Assembly: GCF_000963965.1 (NCBI RefSeq)
Contig: NZ_BAMX01000009.1
Coordinates: 1-49,134, forward strand
Direction of reading: 5' to 3'
DNA: 49,134 nucleotides
Source of the DNA: Acetobacter orientalis
GTDB taxonomy: Bacteria; Pseudomonadota; Alphaproteobacteria; Acetobacterales; Acetobacteraceae
The position numbers and the translations under genes are program-made. This document shows positions 35,727 to 45,061 of this stretch, piece after piece (position 1 is the stretch's first letter; each line of letters begins with the position of its first letter). Below the pieces are notes generated by a model. The model did no database searches, was not told the origin of the DNA, and saw only the letters and a list, made by a program, of their open reading frames with translations.

Positions 35727-36428
35727 TTAAATTTGCACGATTGTTGAGAAGTCAAAACTCTGCCCTTTGGGGTTTTCACCCAAACGTAGTGTTGTGGGGG
35801 TGGGCATAAAATAGGGGGGTACCGGCAAGTTGTACGGTGCGGGTGCCCCTTTAAACACGCGGCCTGCAAGATCAAATTTAGAGCCATGACACGGGCAGGC
35901 GTAGCCACCGGGTGGGGTTTCTTGGCTTATAGGTTTACCCGCCCCTTCTGCTGCGGGTGCTGGTACATTGCCCGCAGCGGCTGGCGCATAGGCGGGCACG
36001 CAGCCAAGATGGGTGCAAATACCAACATACACCCCGTATTCGGGCGTTAAAGAGCGGTGCCAGTTTTCAGCATAAGGGGGCTGTTGGTGCTCTTTAGAGG
36101 TTGGGTCGCGCAGGGTGTCTGCCTGTGCAGCGTTTTGCAGCTTGGCAATATCTTCTGGCGTGCGGCGGAGAATAAACACAGGCTTACCCTGCCAGACGAC
36201 AGTTGTTTGTTGCCCCGGTGCCAGTTTGGACAGGTCAACATCAACCGGCGCATGGGCAGAGGCACTGTCTTGCGGTTTAAGGCTTTCTAGAAACGGAATG
36301 GCACAGGCAGCGGCCCCGGTTACGGCCCCCGCAGTTGTGACCATGCCTAAAAAGTCGCGGCGGTAGGGTTCCTGCCCGGTGGGGGTGTGCTCTGGTGTTT
36401 GGGGGGGCGAGGGGGGTGTTTTATCCAT
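35727..36428 (-). CDS. petA: Rieske iron-sulfur subunit of cytochrome bc1
   Basis: A 233-residue 2Fe-2S protein. A twin-arginine motif (YRRDFLG) precedes the membrane anchor. Cluster ligands are Cys138 and His140 in CTHLGC and Cys178 and His181 in CPCHGS; Cys143 and Cys180 form the disulfide. It takes electrons from ubiquinol at the Qo site to cytochrome c1. The insert between the two boxes is Ala/Pro-rich and longer than in mitochondria. It is the last gene of a petB-petC-petA operon, six bases after petC, and the only Rieske bc1 subunit in the window. Confidence 0.97.
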   Translation of the reverse strand: MDKTPPSPPQTPEHTPTGQEPYRRDFLGMVTTAGAVTGAAACAIPFLESLKPQDSASAHAPVDVDLSKLAPGQQTTVVWQGKPVFILRRTPEDIAKLQNAAQADTLRDPTSKEHQQPPYAENWHRSLTPEYGVYVGICTHLGCVPAYAPAAAGNVPAPAAEGAGKPISQETPPGGYACPCHGSKFDLAGRVFKGAPAPYNLPVPPYFMPTPTTLRLGENPKGQSFDFSTIVQI

Positions 36429-36434
36429 GGTGGG

Positions 36435-37244
36435 TCAGGCTCCTCCGTGCAGGCGTTTCCAGATTTTCTTCTTCCATGCAAATGCCAGCAGAAGCAGAAC
36501 AATAAGGTAAAGCACAACCCCCTTGCCAATATGGTGGCGTGCTGTGCGGTGTGGGTCAGATGCCCAAACCAAGAAAGTGGTTATGTCTTTAGCTTGCTGC
36601 TCTACCGTGGCGGGTGTGCCATCTGGGTATGTCAGGGCACCGTTTACAAGCGGTGGGGGCATGCCAATAAAGTGGCCATCGGCCCAGTCGTTGTAAAATT
36701 TGCCCGGTACGGCGGCTACACCGGCAGGGGCGGGTATGTGGTAGCCGGTTAAAAACGCATACAGCCAATCTGCCCCGTGGGGGTGAATAAGTGCTAAGCG
36801 CGACTGGTCTGGCGGGGCAACGCCCCCCATCATAGCGGCGGCTGCGGCATCGCTCGGGAAAGGGGCTTTAAAGTGGTCGTCTGGGGTGCCGGGGCGGGTT
36901 GTGGGTTGGCCGTCTTCATCGACCGGGCCGGGAAACTGCTTGCTATGGGCTAACGCGCCAATAGTTTGGGGGCTTAGGCCAATGCCTAACAGGTCGTTAT
37001 AGGTTAGGCTGCGCATACCGTGGCAGGTGGAGCAAATATGGTCATACACCATAAAGCCGCGTTGCAGGCTGGCTTGGTCAAACGTGCCAAATGGCCCGTC
37101 AAAACTCCATTTTTGGTGGGGTGGGGCTTTGGTGGGTTCTGTTTGGGCGTAAGCATGTTGGGGTAGGGCTACGCTGGCCCCTAAAAGGCTTAGGCCCAGT
37201 AAAGTGCTACGCATAACTATAAAACGTGGGAGCGTTGCAGGCAT
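36435..37244 (-). CDS. petC: Cytochrome c1 of bc1 complex
   Basis: Up to 269 residues with an N-terminal signal peptide, haem site CSTCHGM, Met ligand in FIGMPPPLVNGAL and a C-terminal anchor (VVLYLIVLLLLAFAW). The gene starts at the ATG overlapping petB (TAATG); an internal ATG at 37214 (MRSTLLGLSLLGASVALP) is also a plausible start and gives a compact signal peptide ending at HAYAQ. The segment MMGGVAPPDQS differs from the usual NGAxPPDLS. Central gene of the petB-petC-petA operon. Confidence 0.95.
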   Translation of the reverse strand: MPATLPRFIVMRSTLLGLSLLGASVALPQHAYAQTEPTKAPPHQKWSFDGPFGTFDQASLQRGFMVYDHICSTCHGMRSLTYNDLLGIGLSPQTIGALAHSKQFPGPVDEDGQPTTRPGTPDDHFKAPFPSDAAAAAMMGGVAPPDQSRLALIHPHGADWLYAFLTGYHIPAPAGVAAVPGKFYNDWADGHFIGMPPPLVNGALTYPDGTPATVEQQAKDITTFLVWASDPHRTARHHIGKGVVLYLIVLLLLAFAWKKKIWKRLHGGA

Positions 37245-38491
37245 TAGGCGTCTCCCTGTGCGGCGGCAATAGACGTGGGCAGCGGGCGGGTTTTTTCAAA
37301 CCGGGTGGCAAGTGGCAAGAGCACTAGAAAATAGCAATAATAGTAAAGCAGAGCAGCCCGGCCCAAAAGCATCCAGCCGCCTTGGGCGTGGTGCTGGCCC
37401 ACAACGCCAAGCAGCACAAAAGCCCCAACAAGCCCAATAAGGCCAACCCGGCACATGGGCCTAAAACGGGCAGAACGCACGGGTGAACGGTCTAGCCACG
37501 GCAGAGCAAACAGCACCAAGAGCGAGCCAGCAGCCGCAACAAGCCCCCCAAATTTAGACGGCACAGATTGCAGCATGCCGTAAAATGGCAGGAAGTACCA
37601 TTCAGGCTCAATATCTGCCGGGGTGTGCATGGGGTCTGCCGGGGCGTAGTTGTCTGGCTCAATAAGCAAGCCCGGCCAGAAAAACAGTAAGAGTGCAAAA
37701 ATAAGAGCAAACAGCACCAGCCCAAACAGGTCTTTACTGGTAAAATAAGGGTGGAAGGGCACGGTGTCTTTTGGGGTTTTAGGCTCTATGCCCAGCGGGT
37801 TGTTAGAGCCAGTAACATGCACCGCAGCAACATGCAGGCCCACAACCCCGACAACCAGAAAAGCCAGAATAAAGTGAAGCACAAAAAAGCGATGCACAAA
37901 AATATCGCCCAGATGGTCGCTGCCTGCCAGCACATGCTCTAGCGTGTCGCCAATAACAGGCACAGCGCCTACGGCTTTGCTAATAACATCTGCCCCCCAG
38001 TAAGACATTTGGCCCCATGGCAAAATGTACCCGGCAAAAGCAGTAGCCATAACCATAAGCAGCAGCACCAGCCCGGTAAGCCACAAAATTTCACGTGGGG
38101 CTTTATAAGACCCGTAATATAACCCACGGAACAAATGCACATACAAAGCGGCCAAAAACAGGTTGGCGCCTACCATGTGCATGGCGCGCAGTAGCCAGCC
38201 ACCGGGTAGCTGGCGGTCTATGGCCTCAACCGACAAAAAAGCATCGGTTGCGGTGGGGGTATAGTGCATGGCTAAAAAGGTGCCGGTTGCCAGCATAAGC
38301 AGCAGCACAATGGTAAGAATAGCCCCAAAATTCCAAAGGCCGTTCAGGTTTTTGGGCATACGAAAGTGAATATATTCGGCTTTAAACCCGCTAATAATGG
38401 GTAGGCGCTGGTCTATCCACCCGGCAAGGCCGGTGCTTTCTTCTGTGCTTGCGCAGGAAGGGGAATGCTCCGGTGGGGTGGGTTTGGTCAT
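37244..38491 (-). CDS. petB: Cytochrome b of bc1 complex
   Basis: A 415-residue integral membrane protein that carries two haems b and both quinone sites. Haem ligands His105, His119, His206, His220; WGADVISKAVGAVPVIG; PEWYFLPFYGMLQ at the Qo site. First gene of the operon, divergent from a TonB-dependent receptor across 272 bp. Its paralogue lies at 22806-24002. Confidence 0.97.
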   Translation of the reverse strand: MTKPTPPEHSPSCASTEESTGLAGWIDQRLPIISGFKAEYIHFRMPKNLNGLWNFGAILTIVLLLMLATGTFLAMHYTPTATDAFLSVEAIDRQLPGGWLLRAMHMVGANLFLAALYVHLFRGLYYGSYKAPREILWLTGLVLLLMVMATAFAGYILPWGQMSYWGADVISKAVGAVPVIGDTLEHVLAGSDHLGDIFVHRFFVLHFILAFLVVGVVGLHVAAVHVTGSNNPLGIEPKTPKDTVPFHPYFTSKDLFGLVLFALIFALLLFFWPGLLIEPDNYAPADPMHTPADIEPEWYFLPFYGMLQSVPSKFGGLVAAAGSLLVLFALPWLDRSPVRSARFRPMCRVGLIGLVGAFVLLGVVGQHHAQGGWMLLGRAALLYYYCYFLVLLPLATRFEKTRPLPTSIAAAQGDA

Positions 38492-38763
38492 TGTTTTTCC
38501 GTTTTTAGGGGTTTAACGCCCGGCAAGAACCAAAAAACATAAATTAACCGGAATAATTTGCAAGCCAGTAAAGGGCATGCGCCTTGCCCAGTGTGGGGGA
38601 GTATCCTGAGTGCGCCATGTTGGCAACAGCAACCCGATGCAAGTTGGCAACAATTGCTGCAAAAGCGCACAAAAGAGGCAGAGTTTGTCTTTCCTTTCTG
38701 TGTATTTTTTGTCCTAAAGCAACGCCATCACGAACGCTTTTTACTTGAGGGCACAGCACGTCA

Positions 38764-41169
38764 ATGGTTCCCACTAAAACACAGCACGGCCGGTTTGTTG
38801 CCGCCATTCTTAGCAGCACCTTCCTGTTCTGTGATTATGCTTATGCTGCAACACATAAAACAGCGGCCCGGCAGGGTGGGGCATCTGCAAAACTGCACAA
38901 GCAAGCTCGTGCAGCAGCGCGGCCAGCGGCCCACCGTGCCACAGGCCCGGTGCAAAGCCACGGTGCAGAAGAGCTAGACGTTGCTGTAAACCGTGCAGGT
39001 GGTGGCGGCATGATGCGCCATGAAACCGCGCCCCATGCGGTGCAGACCGTAACAAAGCGTTTTATTGCCATGCAAAGCCCAACCAGCACCGCGCTGGATT
39101 TGGTTAAAAACCTGCCAAGCGTGAGCGTTTCTACCAACGACTCATCTGGCATTTTGGGGGGTACGTTGAATATTCGTAGTCTGACAGATTCAGACATGGG
39201 TATTTTGCTTAATGGTGTGCCAGTGGCAACGGCCTATTACCTGAACCAGAATGTGGATTCAGAAAACCTTGACCATGTGAGTGTCACCCCCGGCTCTGCC
39301 GCTATTAACCTGCCAGTTACCACAGCGGCAGCCGGTGTGATGGATGCTGGCACTATTACGCCAGACCATAAATTTGGCGGCATGACCGATTTTTCTTACG
39401 GCACCAACAACATGTCTCGCGAATTTTTGCGGGTAAATAGTGGTGATATTGGGAATACTGGCCTGCGTGGCTATTTGTCTTTCTCGCACGAGCATGCCCG
39501 TAACTGGATGGGGCCGGGCGTTAACGAGCGCCGCCACCTAGATTTCGGTGCCCGCAAAGACTTTGATAACGGGTCTTTCATTAACCTGTTTGCAAGCTGG
39601 AACCACCAGTTTACCTCTATACCGCTCTACCCAACGGCCCAGCAGTTTTTAGATAAAAAACACGGTAACGGTAGTTTTTCATACTCGGCCCAATATAACC
39701 CGCAAGCGCCGTCTCAATATGTGGGGCTGGTTGGCAATATGTGGGACCAGTTCTTTATTACGGCCCCCGTGCATGTGGTGCTGCCTAGCCGCTTTAGTTT
39801 CGATTTTAAGCCGTATTACGTTTATAACGGTGGGTATTCATACAACGGCTCTTTGTTTGATGCGAACAGCACCGCCGTAACGCTAGGGCCCAATGGTGGG
39901 GCATTAAGCGGGCAGGTGCCTACAACATCAACCTACAGCATTTACCGCCCCCATGCCGGAGCCATTGCGCAATTAAGCTACCAAATTAACCGGCATAACA
40001 CTGTGTCTTTGGGGTATTGGTTCGATTATCAGGATAATCAGGTTAACAACCTGTATTCTGTTGTTGGGCCAGAGGGGCAGAAAAACTATCCGTATGATGC
40101 AAGCCACGGTCTGTTTCAAAACGGTGCGCGGTATATGCCTTATCAGGGTGATTCGGGGTGGTATAACCACTCTCTCTTTGTGCGTGATGTAAGCCGCTAC
40201 TTCGATAACCGCTTGCAGGTTGATGCTGGGTTTAAAGTCTCAATGATTAACCGTTACAGCCGCAACTACGCTAACGGCGCCCCACAAATGCAGGAAAACA
40301 CCGTAGTGCCCCTGCCGCAGTTGGGTATTGGCTACAAAATAGACGATAACAACCAGATTTATATTAATGCCGAGGGCGATTACCGCATGCCAGACCCCGG
40401 TGCGCTGTCTTCTGTGTATGATGCGCAAACAGGCCGGTATGTGGGCAACCCTTATAACGCCAAACCCCAATACGCGATTAAAGAAGAACTCGGCTGGCGC
40501 TTTAACAACAAATACCTGATGGTTGACCTAAGCCTGTTTAACTACTCCATTACCAACCGCTTGGTAGATACCAGCGTGTATGTGAATAATCAGGCGGTAA
40601 GCACGACCATTAACGCTGGTAACCAGACCGCCCGTGGGTTTGATGCCATGATTGCGGCACACCCCATTCATCACTTCAGCCCTTATGCGTCTATTGAGTA
40701 TTTGAACGCGTCTATGGATTCTAACATGCCAACAACGGGCACGCTTAACGGCACTACCGTGGCAGACCTGTTGCAAACAAAGGGCAAGCGGGCGGTTATG
40801 TCACCGCATGTATTGGCCAATATTGGCATGACCTATGATGACGGTAAGCTGTTTGGTAGCTTTGCCGTGCATTATACATCCGGACAGTACACAACGTTCT
40901 TAAACGATGAGAAAATGCCCGGCTACTTTACGGACTCCATTGCTGTTGGGTACCGTTTTCCGGGGTTTGGGTTTGTGAAAAACCCTATTTTCCGTCTCAA
41001 TTTCAATAACATTACCGGTAGCCTTGTGCGTACAGGTGCTTACGGCCTAACCAATAATGCCCACGCCACAACAGGTGTTTATGGCAGTGCGGTGAGTGCA
41101 AGTGGTGCGCCTAGTTATTACCTGTACCCACGCTTTAATATGACCGGCACGCTCTCGGTTTCTTTCTAA
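38764..41169 (+). CDS. TonB-dependent outer-membrane receptor
   Basis: An 801-residue receptor. A signal peptide (ends near DYAYAA) and a His/Ala-rich stretch precede a plug domain (STALDLVKNLPSVSVSTNDSSGILGGTLNIRSL, then MGILLNGVPVA and VSVTPGSAAINLP) and a large beta-barrel with many aromatic turns, ending in SVSF. No iron-siderophore utilisation genes or sigma/anti-sigma pair are adjacent, so the ligand cannot be inferred; it lies between the bc1 operon and the riboflavin operon. The start is not well supported by a ribosome site and could be slightly further in. Confidence 0.88.
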   Translation: MVPTKTQHGRFVAAILSSTFLFCDYAYAATHKTAARQGGASAKLHKQARAAARPAAHRATGPVQSHGAEELDVAVNRAGGGGMMRHETAPHAVQTVTKRFIAMQSPTSTALDLVKNLPSVSVSTNDSSGILGGTLNIRSLTDSDMGILLNGVPVATAYYLNQNVDSENLDHVSVTPGSAAINLPVTTAAAGVMDAGTITPDHKFGGMTDFSYGTNNMSREFLRVNSGDIGNTGLRGYLSFSHEHARNWMGPGVNERRHLDFGARKDFDNGSFINLFASWNHQFTSIPLYPTAQQFLDKKHGNGSFSYSAQYNPQAPSQYVGLVGNMWDQFFITAPVHVVLPSRFSFDFKPYYVYNGGYSYNGSLFDANSTAVTLGPNGGALSGQVPTTSTYSIYRPHAGAIAQLSYQINRHNTVSLGYWFDYQDNQVNNLYSVVGPEGQKNYPYDASHGLFQNGARYMPYQGDSGWYNHSLFVRDVSRYFDNRLQVDAGFKVSMINRYSRNYANGAPQMQENTVVPLPQLGIGYKIDDNNQIYINAEGDYRMPDPGALSSVYDAQTGRYVGNPYNAKPQYAIKEELGWRFNNKYLMVDLSLFNYSITNRLVDTSVYVNNQAVSTTINAGNQTARGFDAMIAAHPIHHFSPYASIEYLNASMDSNMPTTGTLNGTTVADLLQTKGKRAVMSPHVLANIGMTYDDGKLFGSFAVHYTSGQYTTFLNDEKMPGYFTDSIAVGYRFPGFGFVKNPIFRLNFNNITGSLVRTGAYGLTNNAHATTGVYGSAVSASGAPSYYLYPRFNMTGTLSVSF

Positions 41170-41181
41170 CAAGTTTGCGCT

Positions 41182-41204
41182 ACCCGGCCCTTGGCTGGCC
41201 GGGT
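41182..41204 (+). terminator. Hairpin after TonB receptor gene
   Basis: ACCCGGCC (41182-41189) pairs with GGCCGGGT (41197-41204), 7-nt loop, short T-tract TTTG. Position just 12 bp past the stop fits a terminator. Confidence 0.6.
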
Positions 41205-41209
41205 TTGTG

Positions 41210-41241
41210 GCGGGTGTTAAAAAGGTAATTTTAACACCCGC
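41210..41241. repeat. 13-bp perfect inverted repeat before the FMN riboswitch
   Basis: GCGGGTGTTAAAA (41210-41222) and TTTTAACACCCGC (41229-41241), loop AGGTAA. It is followed by AAAAG rather than T, so it is not a standard plus-strand terminator. It could be a second hairpin of the receptor's end or an operator. Confidence 0.6.
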
Positions 41242-41326
41242 AAAAGAGTGATGTGTTTCTCTCTTGCACTTTCATCGTAATATCCTCATATTAACAAATG
41301 CAGCCGTCATTTATGGCGGGTGTGAT

Positions 41327-41466
41327 GTTCTCAGGGCAGGGTGCAATTCCCTACCGGCGGTAAGTGGCCTTGGCCATAAGCCCGCGAGCGCCTATTTTTG
41401 GTAGGGTCAGCAGATCTGGTGTAATTCCAGAGCCGACGGTTACAGTCCGGATGGAAGAGAGCAGCC
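41327..41466 (+). promoter_or_regulatory. FMN riboswitch (RFN element)
   Basis: The conserved RFN blocks are present in order: CAGGGCAGGGTGCAATTCCC, TACCGGCGGT, AAGCCCGCGAGCG, CAGATCTGGTGTAATTCCAG, AGCCGACGGTTACAGTCCGG and ATGGAAGAGA. It senses FMN and lowers expression of the riboflavin genes downstream. Between it and ribD, TGCCTTT can pair with AAAGGGGCA, which would mask purine-rich sequence near the ribosome site, suggesting translational control; that part is only inferred. Confidence 0.95.
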
Positions 41467-41522
41467 GTAACGCAAGCCGTTGCTGTGCCTTTTGCTATAA
41501 AGGGGCAAGCTAGGGTTTGTGC

Positions 41523-42629
41523 ATGCGCCTCTGTGCCCAAAGTGCATCTGTTTTCATACAGAGTAATGGGTTTTTGGGCGTGCAGAACTCCCCTGACAAA
41601 ATTGCCGCGTTTGTGCCAGAGCAGGTGAAACTTGCGTTTCAAGCTGCTGTAGCAGAAGCATGCCGTTTTGTAGGGCAAACTGCACCCAACCCGGCTGTTG
41701 GCTGCGTGCTTTTGAGTGCAGAGGGGCAGGTGCTAAGCCTTGCTGCCCACCATAAAGCGGGCCAGTTGCATGCAGAGCGGTTGGCGTGTGAGCAGGCGCG
41801 GGCGGCAGGTGTGCTGCACCGGGTGTATACAGCCGTTGTAACGCTTGAGCCATGCAACCACACAGGCCGTACCCCCCCCTGCACCGAAGCCCTGCTTGAA
41901 ACCCCGGTTAAAACCATTTGGATTGGCTGCGCAGACCCCAACCCCCGTGTGGCTGGGGGCGGTGCGGCCCGGTTGGTGCAGGCTGGGCGCACAGTGCAGT
42001 GGCTAGAGCATGCGCCCAATGGGGCCGCGCTTTTTGCCCTATGCCGCGCGTTGTTGGCCCCATTTGTGCAAAAAACCGTACACGGGCGGCCTTGGCTTAC
42101 CGTAAAACAGGCGCTCAATAGTGCGGGTACAATGGTGCCACCTACTGGGCAAACCACGTTTACGACGCCAGATTCTCTTACCTTTGCGCATAAGTTACGC
42201 CGCGTAACAGATGGCATTGTAACTGGCACAGGCACCGTGCAGGCAGACCTGCCCAGCTTTACCGTGCGGCATGTAACAGACCACCCAAACCGCCGCCGCT
42301 TGCTGGTGGTGTGCGGGCAGGCAGCCCACGTACCACAGGCGTGGCACGCTAAGGTTGAGCAAAAGTTTGATGTGCTGCTCTGCCCAGATGTAGCCATGCT
42401 GCCTAGCCTTTTGGCCAGCACCGATGCCCTGTGGCTGATGGTAGAGGCAGGCCCCACCCTTTTAGCAACCCTGAAAGCCCAAAACCTTTGGGACGACTGG
42501 CTGAGCATTCGACAAAATGCTGCAGGGGTTGACCATTTTTCAGTTTCAACACGGCACGATGTAACCCCCCTTGCTCTGTTTCCGGAGTGGGCACGGTGCA
42601 CGCAGGAGCAAACATGTTTTCCGGAATAA
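41523..42629 (+). CDS. ribD: Bifunctional diaminohydroxyphosphoribosylaminopyrimidine deaminase / reductase
   Basis: About 368 residues. N-terminal deaminase: TAPNPAVGCVLL, zinc His in LHAERLACEQA and two Cys in EPCNHTGRTPPCTEAL. C-terminal reductase from about 185: LTVKQALNSAGTMVPPTGQTTF and VTDGIVTGTGTVQADLPSF. It performs the second and third steps from the GTP cyclohydrolase product. The start ATG at 41523 has AGGG seven bases before; the conserved domain starts about 25 residues later. It is the first gene under the FMN riboswitch and overlaps ribE by 16 bp. Confidence 0.93.
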   Translation: MRLCAQSASVFIQSNGFLGVQNSPDKIAAFVPEQVKLAFQAAVAEACRFVGQTAPNPAVGCVLLSAEGQVLSLAAHHKAGQLHAERLACEQARAAGVLHRVYTAVVTLEPCNHTGRTPPCTEALLETPVKTIWIGCADPNPRVAGGGAARLVQAGRTVQWLEHAPNGAALFALCRALLAPFVQKTVHGRPWLTVKQALNSAGTMVPPTGQTTFTTPDSLTFAHKLRRVTDGIVTGTGTVQADLPSFTVRHVTDHPNRRRLLVVCGQAAHVPQAWHAKVEQKFDVLLCPDVAMLPSLLASTDALWLMVEAGPTLLATLKAQNLWDDWLSIRQNAAGVDHFSVSTRHDVTPLALFPEWARCTQEQTCFPE

Positions 42630-43216
42630 TTGAATCCCTCGGTCATGTTCTCACGGCACAAACCGGCGACAAGTCACTGGTGATAGACGTTGATACCGGC
42701 CTGAAAGACATTGCCGAAGGCGAAAGCATAGCCGTAAACGGCGTGTGCTTAACCGCTGTAGCCCCTGCCGCTACCGGGCATGCCCGCTTTTTTATAAGCA
42801 GCGAAACACTGGAGCGCTCAACACTTGGGGCTTTGGTTGCAGGCAGTCGTGTTAACCTTGAGCGTGCCGTTACCCCAGCCACGCGCCTGTCTGGGCATAT
42901 TGTGCAGGGCCATGTTGATGGCACAGCGCATTACACGGCCTGTACCCCCTCGGGCGATGCCCGGCGTGTTGAGTTTAGCGTGCCAGAAAGCCTGCGCCGC
43001 TACATGGTGGAAAAAGGTTCCATCACGCTGGATGGCATTAGCCTGACACTGAACGAAATTGGGCCGGTGGAAAACAGCGCGTTTACCATTGCCCTCATGA
43101 TTATTCCGCACACATGGGCCCACACCACACTGGGCACCCTAAACGTGGGTGACGCCGTGAACGTGGAAGTGGACGTAATTGCTAAATATGTGGAGGTACT
43201 ATGCCAGACCAAGTGA
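42614..43216 (+). CDS. ribE: Riboflavin synthase alpha subunit
   Basis: A 200-residue enzyme that turns two 6,7-dimethyl-8-ribityllumazine molecules into riboflavin plus a pyrimidine. It contains two lumazine-binding repeats: MFSGIIESLGHV with GESIAVNGVCLTAV, and HIVQGHVDGTAHY with EKGSITLDGISLTLNEI. The start at MFSGIIE is the family start and lies within the ribD 3' end; the longer frame is not needed. Overlaps ribBA by 16 bp. Confidence 0.96.
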   Translation: MFSGIIESLGHVLTAQTGDKSLVIDVDTGLKDIAEGESIAVNGVCLTAVAPAATGHARFFISSETLERSTLGALVAGSRVNLERAVTPATRLSGHIVQGHVDGTAHYTACTPSGDARRVEFSVPESLRRYMVEKGSITLDGISLTLNEIGPVENSAFTIALMIIPHTWAHTTLGTLNVGDAVNVEVDVIAKYVEVLCQTK

Positions 43217-44538
43217 ATATGGCGGCCGTAACGGCACAGCCTTCTGTGGCGCTGGTACGGGCTGTTGCAGCCCTGCGGGCGGGCCGCATGGTTATTATGG
43301 TTGATGACGAAGACCGCGAAAACGAAGGCGATCTGGTTATGGCCGCCCAGTTTATGACCCCGCAGGCCATGAACTTTATGATAACCCATGCCCGTGGTTT
43401 GGTGTGCTTGCCGCTAACCCCACAGCAGGTTGAGCGTTTGGGCCTGCCCCAAATGTCGAGCAATAACACCGCACGCCATAGCACCGCCTTTACGGTTTCT
43501 ATTGAAGCCAAAGAAGGCGTGACCACTGGTATTTCTGCTGCAGACCGCGCCCATACTGTGCTGGTTGCCGCGTCTGAAACCGCAACCCCGGCCGATATTG
43601 CGACACCGGGGCATATCTTTCCGTTAAGGGCAGAGCCGGGTGGGGTGCTGGCCCGTATTGGCCATACGGAGGGCTCGCTCGATATTTTACATCTGGCTGG
43701 GCTGCGTCCTGCCTCTGTCATTTGTGAAATTTTAAACGAAGATGGCACCATGGCGCGCCGCCCGCAGCTAGAAGTATTTGCGGCCCGTTACGACATGCCC
43801 ATTATTTCCATTGCTGAGCTAGTAGAGTGGGTAAAAGCCAATGGCTTAACACCATTGCCCGAACAAGGCGCACAAACAGCACCAGAGCCAGCCGCACCAG
43901 AGGAAACACTGGCTGACCTAGCCGAGGCCGCTTTACCCAGCGCTTACGGTGGGGAGGACTTGGTGATCCATGCTTTCCGTGACCGTTTGGGAGTTGAGCA
44001 TGTGGCTTTGGTAAAAGGCAACCCCGGCGCGGCTAATGCCGTGCCCGTGGTACGGATGCACTCTGAATGTGTAACGGGTGATGCCCTTGGGTCTTTACGG
44101 TGTGACTGCGGCACGCAATTGCACGCCGCCCTTAAAGCTATAGGGCAGGCAGAGTGCGGTGTGCTGGTATATGTACGCGGCCACGAAGGGCGCGGCATTG
44201 GCCTTGCCAACAAAATACGCGCCTACGAATTGCAAGATGCCGGTTTAGATACAGTAGATGCCAACCACAAACTTGGCTTTGCAACAGACGCCCGAGACTG
44301 GACAGCGGCTGCCGCCATTCTGCGCGAACTGGGCGTGGGCCAACTCGATTTATTGACCAACAACCCAGACAAAGTGCGCGCGCTAGAAGCCCGTGGCTTT
44401 GTGGTACGGCAAAGAATCGGGCTTGAAACACCAGTTAACCCCTTTAACCGCGCGTACCTGCATGCCAAGCGGCAACGTATGGGCCACCGGCTGAGTAACT
44501 TTTCTGTGACTGATGCCCCTGCGACAGTGCAGGCGTAA
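43201..44538 (+). CDS. ribBA: Bifunctional 3,4-DHBP synthase / GTP cyclohydrolase II
   Basis: A 445-residue fusion. The N-terminal part (about 15-215) is 3,4-dihydroxy-2-butanone-4-phosphate synthase: MVDDEDRENEGDLV, HARGLVCLPLT, EAKEGVTTGISAADRA and GGVLARIGHTEGSLD. The C-terminal part (about 255-430) is GTP cyclohydrolase II with the zinc site SECVTGDALGSLRCDCGTQL and YVRGHEGRGIGL, then LLTNNPDKVRALEARG. An Ala/Pro/Glu-rich linker joins them. It makes both precursors of lumazine. Its zinc cysteines are intact, so the GCH II half is likely active, unlike some alphaproteobacterial RibBA-type proteins. Confidence 0.96.
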   Translation: MPDQVNMAAVTAQPSVALVRAVAALRAGRMVIMVDDEDRENEGDLVMAAQFMTPQAMNFMITHARGLVCLPLTPQQVERLGLPQMSSNNTARHSTAFTVSIEAKEGVTTGISAADRAHTVLVAASETATPADIATPGHIFPLRAEPGGVLARIGHTEGSLDILHLAGLRPASVICEILNEDGTMARRPQLEVFAARYDMPIISIAELVEWVKANGLTPLPEQGAQTAPEPAAPEETLADLAEAALPSAYGGEDLVIHAFRDRLGVEHVALVKGNPGAANAVPVVRMHSECVTGDALGSLRCDCGTQLHAALKAIGQAECGVLVYVRGHEGRGIGLANKIRAYELQDAGLDTVDANHKLGFATDARDWTAAAAILRELGVGQLDLLTNNPDKVRALEARGFVVRQRIGLETPVNPFNRAYLHAKRQRMGHRLSNFSVTDAPATVQA

Positions 44539-44568
44539 GTTTGTTTTTTTGAGACTAAGGACTGTTTA

Positions 44569-45051
44569 ATGAGCACGCATTTACCGGCTTCTTTCCCGAA
44601 CCTGAAACTGACCCCCGCACCACGTCTGGCTATTATTGTTAGCCGTTTTAATGAAGACGTGACAGGCGGCCTGCGTAATGGTGCGCTGGAATGGCTGGCT
44701 GAACATAATATTAGCGTTTCCGAGCAGGATGTTTTTGCTGCCCCCGGCGCGTTTGAAATGCCCCTTTTGGCGCAAACCCTTGCAAAATCAAACCGTTACG
44801 AAGGGGTTATTTGCCTTGGTTGTGTGATTAAGGGGGATACCGCGCATTTCGAATTTATTAGCCTTGGCACCACTATTGGTATGATGCAGGCCTCTTTGGC
44901 CACAGAAGTGCCAATCGCTTTTGGTGTTTTAACAACATATACCGACGAACAAGCGGAACTTCGTTCGCGTTCTGACATTCATAACAAAGGACGTGAAGCT
45001 GCGGCCGCCTGTGTGGAAAGTCTTGCACTCCTGCGCCAGATCAAGGTCTGA
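44569..45051 (+). CDS. ribH: 6,7-dimethyl-8-ribityllumazine synthase
   Basis: A 160-residue lumazine synthase, last gene of the riboflavin operon. Motifs: LAIIVSRFNEDVTGGLRNGA, APGAFEMPLLAQTLA, GCVIKGDTAHFEFIS and TYTDEQAELRS. It condenses the RibD and RibB products. nusB, which often follows ribH in other Alphaproteobacteria, is absent; hpnL is next. Confidence 0.96.
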   Translation: MSTHLPASFPNLKLTPAPRLAIIVSRFNEDVTGGLRNGALEWLAEHNISVSEQDVFAAPGAFEMPLLAQTLAKSNRYEGVICLGCVIKGDTAHFEFISLGTTIGMMQASLATEVPIAFGVLTTYTDEQAELRSRSDIHNKGREAAAACVESLALLRQIKV

Positions 45052-45061
45052 TCAGGGGCAG

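Noticed and set aside
41639..42661. 340-residue minus-strand frame over ribD
   Set aside because: Antisense shadow of RibD, which has all catalytic motifs on the plus strand.
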